Source of the DNA: Plantago ovata
Lineage: Eukaryota; Streptophyta; Magnoliopsida; Lamiales; Plantaginaceae
Assembly (NCBI GenBank): GCA_028274465.1
Contig: CM051457.1
Location: 56,084,425 to 56,148,424 of the forward strand
Direction: 5' to 3'
Length of the DNA stretch: 64,000 nucleotides
The notes beneath the pieces are model-generated. The model was not told the DNA's origin, searched no databases, and saw nothing but the letters and a program-made list of their open reading frames with translations. The position numbers and the translations under genes were made by a program. Numbering within the stretch: the stretch's first letter is position 1; every line of letters starts with the position of its first letter. This document shows, piece by piece, positions 11,484-22,155 of this stretch.

Positions 11484-11984
11484 TGATATGGGTACAAGTG
11501 GTACGCCTCTCGAAGTAATATCTCCCCCCGAACTCAACACCCCTCGAACGGGAAGTATCTCGTCGCGTCGCACCCCTCGAACGGCATAGTCCCGGAGAAG
11601 TAAAGGGACCGAAACGGTATCCTCCCGTCGAACAAACCAGGGGACTCGAACACCCTCCCTCTCGTACAAGTCCATGTTCTCAGTCCGGCTAGCTCCTTGA
11701 AGTCAATAAGGGAGGGCCCACTCCGTATCCTATAAATATATCCTCATTTATTACACTTGCGCATTCAATTCTCGTCTCGTTTATGCTAACCCTATCGAAA
11801 ATACTCTCAACATTGAGTTGCCGGACGGCCTAACTCCGGTAGGCTGTTCTCAGATCACCTCCCCTTACTTTTCCCCGGTTTTGCAGGTACACCTTCCCCA
11901 CGTATACTCTAAATACTCTGTCCATCCGCTTCAATGGACCGAGAGATGATGTCTTAGTCCTATAAACAGGATTTGCCCTCATCA
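11484..11984 (+). repeat. Tat-A 3' LTR
   Basis: 501 bp, matching the 5' LTR except for one base seen by eye (A at 11968). Followed immediately by the right copy of the target duplication, ATAAT (11985-11989). Confidence 0.95.
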
Positions 11985-11989
11985 ATAAT

Positions 11990-12544
11990 GACGCACATGA
12001 TAATATATTCAACTGATGAAGAACACCAATTAACATGCGAAAGCTGCATTGCAGATTTCGAAGTTGATTGTTCCAAAGACTACAGATGTGTCGTATGGTT
12101 CTTTAACTTTATCGGAAAATACTTTTCGTACGTTTAATATCGTTAAATTCAAAACTATTCATTTCATAATTACAAAACTATATACATTTTATAGGACACC
12201 ATTTATATTAAGTTCAATTACTCAATTAATTATTTTTTACTACGTTTGAAGTCATTATGTGAAAATAATATATTTACTATATTCATTTTAATATATTTTT
12301 TTAATAAAATAACAATATTTTACAGATTTACGGTTCACGCGCAGTTCCCGTAGATATATATTCTTGAACATGCAAACTACCACTTGAGCCTCCCAATTAT
12401 TTGTGTGATGGAATGTGCAGTGAAATAAAAGAAAAGTGTCGGTGCTAAAACAAATGACAGAGATTTCCTTGTGGTGACATTAAAGTCCGTGTAAACCACA
12501 TCGGGTCCATCTTCTTCTAGTATAGGTTTTAGTCAAATAGTATT
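11990..12544. other. Intergenic, upstream of the acidic protein gene
   Basis: AT-rich spacer between Tat-A and the next host gene. I see no gene in it. Confidence 0.6.
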
Positions 12545-13952
12545 ATTATTATTTTTTATATTATTATAAACGCCATTGTTGTACATACAGATGGCACTCA
12601 CATGCTGCTACATTATAGGAGTAGTATTTCAGATCTACTATACTAATTCAAGAACCAACTTGATCAAGAATCACATCAATTCCTTCTTCTCCTTCTCCTC
12701 ACCTTTTTTCGATAGTTTCTTCTCACGCAAATATCATATCATCAACCAAACAATTTTTTTTCTTTTTTTAAATTTCCCTTTTGCTTCTCAATTCAAGAAT
12801 ACCATTTTTTCACCTTTTCAGTTTACATAAGCAAGCACCACCCTACCCTTTTCTTCGACCCTAATCCACAAAAAGCTTCCATAAAGGCCGTTTCTTTCTA
12901 CATTTTTTTGCACATTGGATCTCCGGAGTATCGGGTATGTGAATTTCTTTCTTCTATCTTTCGTTTTACCCTATTCAAGATTTGATTTTTCATTGATTGA
13001 GAAATCAATCATTATTGGGCTACTTTTGTTTTTTTCTCTGTTAACTGTTTGATTAGCAATTAACTAGTTATGTATTGCCATTAAGGGTAGCAATTAGCAA
13101 ATATAACTTGCTTTTGGGATTCTAGATTCTTGACAGATTAAGGTTTGATCTTCTTGTTTTGTTGATTCATTGACAGTTGTGTTTTTGTTTTGATTGGATT
13201 TTGCTAATTGAGGCAAATATGCTATTCTTGTAGTAGTAAGTTTCAAAGCTTTCATTTTGAGAATTTGGTCTCAGATGCTTTTGTGTTGTTCTGTTTTTTG
13301 TCACTTGGAACTGCTCACATTCACCACACTTGTGAATCACATGAATCTTCAGGTTTCTGTGTTACTAGTGCCTTAGGACTAATGTCCAACTAATGTAGTT
13401 TTAATGGCTAGGCCTGAGAGGGCATGTTGGTACAACAGATCAGATAGGTTTCGAAATGATAGTAACTTGGTGGAATTAGATGCAAGGTCAGAAATAGGAT
13501 GACCTTGTGAATCAGTGGAATTTAATTTCAAATATCTTACAGATTAGTGGATTACTATCAAAATAAGAATGTTCTGACTGGACAAGATTTAGTTAAGATT
13601 TTGCCATTGGTGACATCATTTGTCATTTTTTTTTTTTTTTTTTCTCTTCGGTTTTGTTTGGTTCCGCAGCCGGCTGAACCAAATTTAGTTGAAATTTTGT
13701 CATTGGTAGCATCATCGTTATCTGTCGTTTTGTTTACGTTTAATTTTGCTTGGTTTAGAAGCCGGCTGTGGACTAAATCAGGAGAGTGTTACTTTGTATT
13801 TTTCACCTTAATGGATAGTTTAGTTTGAAGCATTTGCTGCTCGTTTATCTCATATCTGTAAACGTTGATGCTTTGTTAGTTGATCTTTATTAAGTTATAA
13901 CTTCATGTTTCACATGAAAATTGCAGATCGAAGGTCTCGAGGAAGTGTCATC
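12545..13952 (+). promoter_or_regulatory. Promoter and intron-containing 5' leader of the acidic protein gene
   Basis: A TATA-like stretch lies near 12550-12570, followed by a pyrimidine-rich leader (TTCTTCTCCTTCTCCTC near 12683). A predicted 992-bp leader intron runs from 12935 (donor CGG|GTATGT) to 13926 (acceptor AAATTGCAG), ending 26 bases before the start codon. Within this intron a T-rich stretch and two GCCGGCTG.A-type repeats occur near 13670 and 13760. Long first introns in the 5' leader are common in plants and often raise expression (general knowledge). Confidence 0.6.
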
Positions 13953-16153
13953 ATGTTTAAAGCATCACCGCGTAGGAACCAGAGAAATAAAGGAATCAAA
14001 GTGAAGCATGTCTTACAAGTATCTTTGCTTGTTGGTGTTTGCATCTGGTTACTTTACCAGGTGCAGCATTCCCGTGACAAGAAAGCATCATATTTAGAAG
14101 ATACATCAGTGTCGGGAAAGATTCAGGACGAATATCCTGACATTAAGCTTGGGAGGAAGGATCTTCAACCGAAGATTGATGATCTTGAAGAGAACAGTAG
14201 AGAGGAGCATTCAGACGAAAAGACACATTTTGATGATGAAACGAAACCCAATGTTCAGGGGCTAGAACAGAAAACAGAGGAAAGTGATCACACGGAGGAT
14301 GAAGTTAAGGAGAATGAAGAGGGTTCTGCAACTGAATCCAAAGCAGATGAGAATGGAGATGGGGAAAGTGTTAGGGAGATTGATGATCGTAAGACTGATA
14401 GTGAAGAAAGTGAGCAAGTGGAACGTGAGGATGCTGGAGAGAATAAAGAAAAGGAGAATGAGAAGGTTAATTCGGAACAGGATGATACAGAAGATAAGCG
14501 AGAAAGCAGTGAAAGTAAAGATGTGAATACCGAAGAGAAGGTTAATGAGGAAAAGGGGAATGAAGAAAATGATGTTAAGGAGTCGTACATTAAGGAGATC
14601 AAAAGTGATGAAGGAGGGGAAACGAATGAGGGCGAAGGAAGTGGAAATGGAGGAACGGAAGAGAACGAGAGCCAAGAAAACAAGAGTGAAGGAGGGACAG
14701 AAGAGAACAAGAGTGATGGAGGGACAGAAGAGAACAAGAGCCAAGAAAAGAGTGAAGGAGGGACAGAAGTGAACGAGAGCCAAGAAAAGAGTGAAGGAGG
14801 GACAGAAGTGAACGAGAGCCAAAAAAGAGTGATGGACGGACAGAAGTGAATGAGGATAATGAAAAGAAAAGTGAACCTGGGATGGAAGTGAATGAGAGTA
14901 ATGAAAATAAAAGTGAAGGAACTGAACAGACAGAGAATAAAGTGGAAAATGGTGAAGAAAAGACTGATGGAAGTGATAGCAAAGAGTACAAGAGTGAAGA
15001 AAAGTTGAATGTAGACGAAAGCACAGAGAATAAAAGTGAAGATGCAAAGGAAGGAAATGAAACTGAAGGTTCAAAACCGGGCCAGACTGAAGATAATGGA
15101 GTTAATGGGAGCGAGCAAGATGGTAAGGAAGTGAATGAATCCAAGGATGGAGAAAGTAGCAAAGAGAATGGCTCAACAAATGACACTGCAGAAGATAAAA
15201 AGGACATTTCAGGCGAACAATCAAGTTCATCAGAGACCGAGGTTCATGACAAAATTGATGTGAATGATGAGGGCACAAGGAATGAAAACAACGAAGAGAA
15301 GAATGTTTCAAGTAACAACTCTGAAACTTCAACAGAAGCAGAGAAGTCGAACAGCACGGAACCTAATCAAACTGAGGAGATTGGTAACAATAACTCGGAG
15401 CCAAGCAAAGAGAATCAGAATGAGTCACAGAGTAACTCAGAGAACAATAACTCGGCCGACTCTGAGCATAACTCTGATTCTTCTGCAGGAAAAATTGGAA
15501 ATGAAGAACAGCACAATGAGGGTATCGATAACTCCAGTGATGGTTTCAGTCAAAGTCAAACCAACATATCGGGCGATGATACACAGAAGGATCAAACAGA
15601 AAAAACTGATACTGACGAGAAATCAGATTCGAGTTCAGGTACACCAGTTACAACGAACGAAACGAATACTGTAAATGTCTCATCTAATAACAATGAATCT
15701 GGTTCAGTGGAGGAGCAGAAATCTGAAACTTCAACTGGAAACGAGAATAATACATCAGCGGAGGAGCAGAAATCTGAGAATAATTCGGGAACAGATGGTG
15801 GAAGTTCAGGCGAGGAGCAGAAATCTGAGAATAATTCGGGAACAGATGGTGGAAGTTCTGGCGAGGAGCAGAAATCTGAGAACAATCCCGAAACAAATGG
15901 TGACAATTCGGTGGAGGAGCAGAAATCTGAGAATAACTCAGAAACGAGTGGGGAAACAAAAGGTGATGGTGATGTTGCTAATACAGACAACAATACATCG
16001 GAGGGTTCTGAAAACTCGAACGAAAGCACTGAGAATGCTCAGCCGCAGGATCAAGGTGATTCTACGCAACCTCAAGAAGTTACAGACTCTCGTACAGACC
16101 TGGATACCTTGCCAGTTACAGGAACTAGCAACAGTGAAGCAGTTGCCAAGTAA
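13953..16153 (+). CDS. Acidic Glu/Ser/Asn-rich single-pass membrane protein, with a 1-base frameshift
   Basis: The start chosen is the ATG at 13953, just after the leader intron acceptor. It gives a basic N-terminus (MFKASPRRNQRNKGIKVKH) and then one membrane segment (VLQVSLLVGVCIWLLY, residues about 20-36). The remaining roughly 690 residues are a very acidic, repetitive Glu/Ser/Asn/Lys tail. That layout fits a type II membrane protein with a disordered tail, probably in the secretory pathway (inference). Plants have conserved proteins with this N-terminus that databases label uncharacterised or 'dentin sialophosphoprotein-like'. In-phase repeats lie at about 14640-14850 (SEGGTEENESQE type) and 15710-15960 (EEQKSENNSGTDGGSSG type). 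The frame breaks near 14822: the last repeat unit has one base fewer (CCAAAAAAG against CCAAGAAAAG), giving a stop at 14847-14849. The second frame continues from 14846 to the stop at 16151. This is either a real frameshift or a homopolymer sequencing error. Confidence 0.7.
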
Positions 16154-16575
16154 TTTTAGGTAAGCTCATGTTCTATGTTTTTGTAGTAGTTGAGAAGGTG
16201 TGCACTTTAGAATCTTTTTGGCTTCTATGTGCCAGAAGTAGCGCACAACTGAATGTATTACTAGTATGTAACCTCTTTCCCTATGTGTAATAGTTATAGC
16301 AAGAGACATGATATTTTGGCCTTTGATGCTATTATTACATCTATAATATGATTCTTTCCGGGATAAGAGCATTCTTCTCCCTTTTAGTTTGTCAGTTTGT
16401 GTCATCTGTTATAATGATAATTTACAAAGTGTCTTCTTGGCCATGCAATGTAAATTTAACAGTGTTTGAAGCTGTGCTCCTTTCTACCTGAAATACAAAT
16501 ACAGCTCCACACTGCTGTATTTTAATAGATTTGCTAATATCGACTCCGAGAGGCCTCCGGACACTGAGATACCAT
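16154..16575 (+). other. 3' UTR of the acidic gene and spacer
   Basis: Untranslated. A possible donor (TTTTAG|GTAAGC at 16160) lies just after the stop. From about 16540 to 16575 the sequence belongs to the neighbouring LTR fragment. Read on the minus strand it begins TGGTATCTCAG, a tRNA-Met-type primer site. Confidence 0.45.
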
Positions 16576-16845
16576 TGATATAAAGAAGGTATTGGATAAT
16601 CGGGAAATTACATACTATTGAATGAATACAGAGAACAATTGGTAGAAAGCAAAGAATTAAGCAAATTTTATTATATATGTATTAGAATCGGGCCATCACG
16701 CCCCCTCACGTGTAGCCCGGTACGAACATCGGTCTACAACGTGGACAAACCCAACACCATATTAGAATCGGGGCATCATCCCCTTAAAAGGCTTGTAAAG
16801 GGAGAAGGTTATCCAACTCTCAAGCGATGTGGGATGGGTTTAACA
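16576..16845 (-). mobile_element. LTR plus primer-site fragment of a small Copia/TRIM-like element
   Basis: Read on the minus strand it starts TGTTAAACCCATCCCACATC at 16845 and ends ATATCA at 16576, 270 bp. It is followed by TGGTATCTCAG (rc of 16565-16575), which matches a tRNA-Met primer site. The GGGGCATCATCCCC and GGGCC...GGCCC-like inverted segments are typical of such short LTRs. Only one LTR is present, so this is a remnant. It lies nine bases past the stop codon of the COX6A pseudogene. Confidence 0.6.
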
Positions 16846-17431
16846 ATATGTCGATTAACTTTCACGAATCAGTGATGCTTTTTCTTCAAATAGACCATCA
16901 GGGCCTGCAATCACAAACTTTAATATTAAGAAATAGTATTACCAGATACAAGTCCAACTTTACCAAAAACTCCGACTTATATATTCATTTGTATAAATTT
17001 TCAATATCGAGTAAAGGCATACTGCAAGAGGTTTGGAATAAAGTCATACCAGCAATGGGCAAGATTATTAACTATGGATGTCAAGTTCTGAGAAACACAT
17101 CTTCTGTTATGGACATTTAGCTTATTAACTAGCAAGAATGGCAAGATTTCAGCAGTGTAAAATAAAACTGTGTGAATTGAACTATACTAAGAAAGAGTGG
17201 CATTATAAGAAGTTTACCCCATGGAAATTCCTTGTTCCGGATATGCAAGTACGGATATGGCTACACGGAAGAAGTGAAAGCTTGTAACAGAAACAGACGA
17301 CTTATAACAATCCTGTAAATTTCTATTGAAATGAAAACTGTATAGAAGAACATACTGGGGGCTCATAATGGTGGGGATGGCCCTGGGAGAGGATGTGGTA
17401 GGCGAAAGCGCCACATGTTATATATGATTCC

Positions 17432-17702
17432 TGTGAAGATAAAGAGAGGAAGAAATGAAGGAAGGATAAAGAGAACAGAGGAAGTCGCGTTTTACAGAAA
17501 CACGATTTACACTTTCACAATTACAAAGGGATTAGTGTTGTACGTATAGCTAGAAAGTAGTACATTCAGTTAGTTAGTATAAATATATGTTAATTAGCAA
17601 TACAGATTGTGTACTTGATTACTTACTCTTCTCATTTCTATTACATTGTAATCATTCTTCTCTATCAATGAAATCATTCATTCAAGTTTATCTTTGTTAA
17701 CA
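17432..17702 (+). repeat. Copia-1 5' LTR
   Basis: Starts TGTGAAGATAAAG and ends TTGTTAACA. It contains a TATAAATATATG box at about 17579-17590. Followed directly by the primer binding site. Confidence 0.92.
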
Positions 17703-17718
17703 TGGTATCAGTAGACGG
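17703..17718 (+). promoter_or_regulatory. Copia-1 primer binding site
   Basis: TGGTATCAGTAGACGG. The first eight bases match the initiator tRNA-Met site used by most plant Copia elements. Confidence 0.85.
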
Positions 17719-17884
17719 TTACGTTTCTTGAGCTTGCTTCCGATCATATTCGATCAATTCTTTGTGCGTTTTGATCATCTGTGGGTCAGTTATCTGATTC
17801 AGTTCTCTGTGAATCAACTGTTTGATTCAATTTTTCTCTAGTTGTTTGTTCGATCAATCGATCGCTATTCTCTGTAAATTCACG

Positions 17885-19436
17885 ATGGTGAATCCTGATG
17901 ATATCAATGGTGGCGCTAATGGTGGCAATACCGGTGGAAATGGTGGCAATAACGGCGGAAATCGGAGTCAGAATTCTCAAAATCCGACCGATGATCCCCA
18001 ATCTTCGTATTATCTAAATCCTTCCGATCAGCCGGGAATCTCGATTGTTCTAGAACCGCTGAATGGAGCGAATTATGCTTCCTGGAGTCGAGCAATTCAA
18101 ATGGCGCTTTCTGTGAAAAACAAAGGAGGATTTATTGACGGTACAATCTCTGAACCACCTGAATCTGAAATAGTTAATCATGCCGCATGGAAAAGGGCAA
18201 ATGATTTGGTGCTGATTTGGTTACATAATTCGTGCACTCATGAGATTAGACAGAGTATTCTATATTTTACTTCTGCTAATGATCTTTGGAAAGAATTGAA
18301 AACTCGGTACACACATAGTGATGGGCCGAGAGTTTTTGTGCTGGAACAGAAGTTGAGTAATATGAAGCAAAATAGTCAAACTATTTCTCAGTATTATGCA
18401 ATATTCAAGGGGTTATGGGATGAGTATGTATCTCATCGTCCTATTCCCAAATGTACTTGTGGGGGACTTGTTGAGATGAGTAATTTGCAGAAGAAAGATG
18501 CAGTGATGAAGTTCTTAGTTGGCTTAAATGATTCTTATGTGCATGTTAGAAGTCAGATCACTATGCAAGTTCCGGTTCCCAGTCTAGCTACTGTATATTC
18601 TATGCTGCTTCAAGAAGAATCACAGAGGGGAATGAGTGATTCACAATCTAATACTCAAGATGTCATGGCTATGTTCTCTAAGAACACTGACAAGAGTGAA
18701 GGAATGGCTTGTTTAGCTAAAAACAAGTTTCAGAAGTCTTTTGTAGCTGATAAGAACAAGCCAAAGTGTTCTTACTGTGGTTTTAGTGGTCATACATACA
18801 AGAATTGCTATCAAGTCATTGGTTATCCACCTGGGTGGACTGGTCCTAAGGGTCAAAGAAAGCATAGTTCCATGCAACAGCAAGCACAGGCACATGCATC
18901 TATTCAAGAACCAGAATCTTCTCATTCTCAGCAGCAGTTCAATGAAGGTGTTCTTCACTTTGATATGACACCAGAATTGTATGCTCAATTTATGCAGTTC
19001 ACAAAGTTCCAGTCACAACAAAGCCAGCAGCAGTACCAACAGAATCAATCTCCACATCATGCAGCTGCTGTAGCTATTTCTCAACCTTCTATGGTGACAT
19101 CAAACTCAGACTACAAAGGGGGTCCAATCTTAACTTCTAAAGCTCTCTCTAGTATAGTTTCTAAACCAGTTCATACCAATAAATGGATCCTTGACACTGG
19201 AGCTACAGATCATATGATATGTGACACTAAATATTTCTTCCAATCCACATGTTGTACATATCAATATTCAACTCCCTACTGGTCAAATGATAGTTGCAAC
19301 AAAATGTGGAGATGTGAAGCTTTCTGATAGACTTATTTTACACAATGCTCTATATGTTCCAAGTTTTAGTTTCAATCTTGTGTCTGTTCCTCACTTAACA
19401 ACACATGAGCATATGGAATGTATTTTTTTGTCCTCA
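17885..19436 (+). pseudogene. gag-pro: Copia-1 Gag and start of protease
   Basis: The ATG at 17885 opens a Gly/Asn-rich N-terminus. The Copia N-terminal gag domain follows (LEPLNGANYASWSRAIQMAL, PF14244 type), then the capsid region, then a CCHC knuckle (CSYCGFSGHTYKNC, about 18767-18810). The aspartic protease signature is WILDTGATDHM, near 19183-19215. The frame closes at 19327 after a frameshift near 19245, and the correct protease continuation (LHNALYVPSFSFNLVSV) is in another frame up to 19436. There the Athila-like element interrupts the gene. Confidence 0.88.
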
Positions 19437-20645
19437 TGATGAACGTGTTTTTTACACCTTCATTCGAGTCTTTTTTCACCTATTTAGCTATCCTCTATGT
19501 TAATTTAGCTATATTTTAGTGCATTTTATTAGAATAGTGTCACGTTTCCTTTAGTTTGCATTTTTCAGGTTTTAGGTGAAAAACCTGATTTTTCGGGCAA
19601 TTATATTGAAGAGAACGAAGAATCGGTGTTCCGAGGACATTCGTGGAGTATCTAGAAGGTTCTGGATGAGCATTGAGGTCTAGGGGTCGAGTTTCAAAGC
19701 TTAAAGGTCACTAGAAGGCAAAAACCGAGTCCGAAAAGGAAAAGAAGACCTAAAACGCGTAAAAAATGCGTTTCTCGCCGACTGGAGCTCCCGGCGGTTC
19801 GCCCTGGATGTGGGGCGGTTCACCCCACAGCAGGCGGTTCGCCCGGTGTCTGGGCGACTCGCCCCATGCCTGCCGAACTCCTATATATAGTTGCTTCTGT
19901 TTCTACGTTTTTCATACTTTCTCAGACCTTTTTTCATACCTTTTCACATAGTTTTAGATTGGAATTCTCCAGAGTCTGTTCTGGAAATTCTTTAGCATAG
20001 AAGACTATTTTTCTTATCAATTGGAGGATTATCTTGCTTGTGAGTTCGCAATTCTTCGGAGATTGACAACCTTCGTCGGTAACATTGCATCTCACGATTT
20101 TTCTATTTATATTTATATCTTTCAACATGTTTTCATTCAATCTTGCTTTGATTTCTGTTGATTGCATGACATCTATGAGTAGCTAAATCTATCGTTGGTG
20201 ATAGTATGTGATTTCTTAGCTAGGGTTCTTAATTATGCATGATGGCTGTAACGCGAATCAGACTTTGAGTTATTGCTTTATTTCTTTGATCTATCTAAGC
20301 CCTCTATCTTCGTAGTGTTGAATTGAACGGAACACATTGGACAATTCATGATCTTAGATTTCTATGCAAAACGATCGGGTACTTCATGCATGATTATTAA
20401 CCTGCTATGCTTTGAATGATCATACTATCACTAACTTCCATTATCTTTGATAAGAAAAATCTGTGCTAAGTCGTTTGTTGAGTTTATAGTTTAAGTTAAA
20501 TTAGATAAAGCTAGTTATAGTTCTTAGAGATCAACACTCGAGGTTATTTTACTGCTACACTACGGTTTTCGTTGTAGTTGTGAATTGCCTTTGGCTAAAA
20601 ACAAATTTATTTGATTAATTGAATCTGACAAATTCCAGTTCATCA
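19437..20645 (+). repeat. Family A 5' LTR
   Basis: 1209 bp. Contains a palindrome array (about 19794-19866) directly upstream of a TATATATA box (19883-19890). The downstream half (20160-20645) resembles the family B LTR and the solo LTR at 41533 (shared TGAGTAGCTAAATCT and GTTGGTG.TAG.ATG). Confidence 0.93.
19794..19866. repeat. Palindrome array upstream of the TATA box, family A 5' LTR
   Basis: Four short near-palindromes: GGCGGTTCGCC (19794-19804), GTGGGGCGGTTCACCCCAC (19811-19829), AGGCGGTTCGCCCGG (from 19833) and GGGCGACTCGCCC (from 19853). Each is two pairing arms around a three-base centre next to GCG...CGC. The array ends about 17 bases before the TATA box. Confidence 0.8.
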
Positions 20646-20647
20646 AA

Positions 20648-20667
20648 TTGGCGCCGTTGCCGGGGAC
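20648..20667 (+). promoter_or_regulatory. Family A primer binding site
   Basis: TTGGCGCCGTTGCCGGGGAC, two bases after the LTR. This is the standard primer site of plant Athila/Tat elements. Confidence 0.9.
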
Positions 20668-20974
20668 TATACTCCTTTTTTCTATTTAGCTTTTATATAT
20701 TTTCAGCATTCAATTCCCTTCAGAAGAACAGGCTCCGGGGGTTTGCTCTCAGAAAATTTCACTTTCTTACCCTATTTCTTTCCCCCTATCTTTTTCAGTA
20801 AATTCTTCTAATCTGATCTTGGTTACCTTGTGTGCTTGTTCTCTCGAAGTTCTCGGTTACATTGTGATTGTTTGCACTCTTTGTGTTTTTCTTTGCAAGT
20901 TTTTGTTTTTCTTTTGTGGATTCTACTCCTTGGTTTCTTGTTTCCTCGTGTGCAGAGACTAGTCATATGAAAGG

Positions 20975-21883
20975 ATGATTCAACCTCCGTTGCCCCGGTA
21001 TGTGATGCCTCGAGGGCCTTGCATAACATTGGATGACGATTGCAGGAATTATGACTTTGATCCTTCGTACTACTCCATTCTCTCCACGTTTTCAATGGGT
21101 GATTATCCAAGAGGGTTTTTAGACACGTACGAGGAAGTAGTGTGTTGAGGATACCTCGTGAGAATGAGGAGGGGGTTATTTTATCACATGAACAACTATG
21201 TATGAGAGGATTTATGGGAGCCTTCAAAGGGTATGCTCGAAGATGGCTCAAAATCCCGCCGGAAAAATCGTTGCGCACTTGGGGTGAAGTAACCAGCAAG
21301 TTTCTGGAACATTGGGATAGGGACTCACCTCCCGGGTCAAGGGCATGGACGTCTCGCTTCAGTAGTTAGCCACCAGAAATCGACATTGCCGATGAAGAGG
21401 AACGTGGAGAAGAATCCATTGATGAAGTCTCCTCAGTGCTTAGCTTGGATTCCACGTCCTTACTTGCGGATGTCGAGGTTGTTGGTCAAGAGGAAGTCGT
21501 GGAGGAGGTGATAACTGAATCCATTGCTTCACTTGAGTCAGAAGGTGATGGCGTGAGTTGTGTTGAGGGCGAGGAGCCAATCTCTTAAGATTTTGGTGCC
21601 TCTGAATCAATTGCGGCAGATACTCTTGATCTTGACTCCTACGTTCTGGTCCATGCACCCACCTATGAGTTCCAAAGGAGTTTTGATCCTCTTTTCTCTT
21701 TTTATTTTCCATCTGATTCCCTTGGTTATTTTTTAGATTTAGATTGTTTTGGTTTTGTTAATTTTAGTTTTCAGGGAATCATGGACCTGCTTGAGCAGAT
21801 ACGGAGAGGAGCCAAGGATGGTTCCCAAGATGCGAGGAGTAATGAAACGGATGCACAAGATTCGTTTCCATTTGATAATGGAT
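20975..21883 (+). pseudogene. Family A decayed gag-like and acidic reading frame
   Basis: The ATG at 20975 follows a likely leader-intron acceptor (TCGTGTGCAG at 20955). The first frame breaks near 21140. The continuation (21142-21366) contains GYARRWLKIPPEKSLRTWGE followed by a KFLEHW segment, which resembles the capsid region of Gypsy Gag. In the same frame, after a TAG (21367-21369), comes an acidic stretch (DEEERGEESIDEVSS) that runs on past a TAA at about 21587 to the stop near 21883. No zinc knuckle is visible. It is a degenerate gag or a family-specific protein; I cannot tell which. Confidence 0.55.
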
Positions 21884-22018
21884 AACATTAGTGGTAATGG
21901 TTGCATGTAGTTTAGTTTTATCGCTTTCTTGCATTGCATGCATATTTATTTTTCGTGTGTTTTTTGTGATAAAATAGGTTTTAAGATGATAATTTTGCGT
22001 TTTGGGAGAAAAAAGGCA

Positions 22019-22155
22019 TCTCCAGGAGTCTGGAGATGCCAGGCGAACCGCCCCCCATGTGGGGCGATTCGCCTGGCAAGACCAGGCCGCCTGGGACGTT
22101 CTGGACGCCCCAGGCGAATCGCCCCCCACCTGGGGCGGTTCGCCCCGGGTGTCCA
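22019..22155. repeat. Internal palindrome array of family A
   Basis: GC-rich island inside AT-rich DNA. It contains TCTCCAG/CTGGAGA arms (22019-22036), GGCGAACCGCC, GGCGATTCGCC, GGCGAATCGCC and GGGGCGGTTCGCCCC (about 22132-22147). The plan is the same as in the LTR: arm, GCG, three bases, CGC, arm. Confidence 0.75.

Larger units (their letters stand above)
143..11984 (+). mobile_element. Tat-A: complete Tat-lineage Ty3/Gypsy LTR retrotransposon
   Basis: An 11.8-kb element bounded by two 501-bp LTRs (143-643 and 11484-11984) that start TG and end CA. It is flanked by a perfect 5-bp target duplication, ATAAT, at 138-142 and 11985-11989. By eye I found one difference between the LTRs (G at 627, A at 11968). 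At a commonly used plant rate of 1.3e-8 per site per year this implies an insertion less than about 0.1 million years old (inference). The order is LTR, primer binding site, gag, protease, RT, RNase H, second archaeal-type RNase H, integrase, a long 3' region with an antisense gene, LTR. The second RNase H and the antisense gene place it in the Tat clade (Ogre/Retand/Grande relatives). Confidence 0.95.

Noticed and set aside
14262..15207. Long minus-strand open frames rich in Phe/Leu/Ser/His opposite the acidic gene
   Set aside because: They are shadows of the GAA/GAG/AGT-rich repeats on the + strand; composition is absurd for a protein and the + strand has a coherent start, membrane segment and leader intron.
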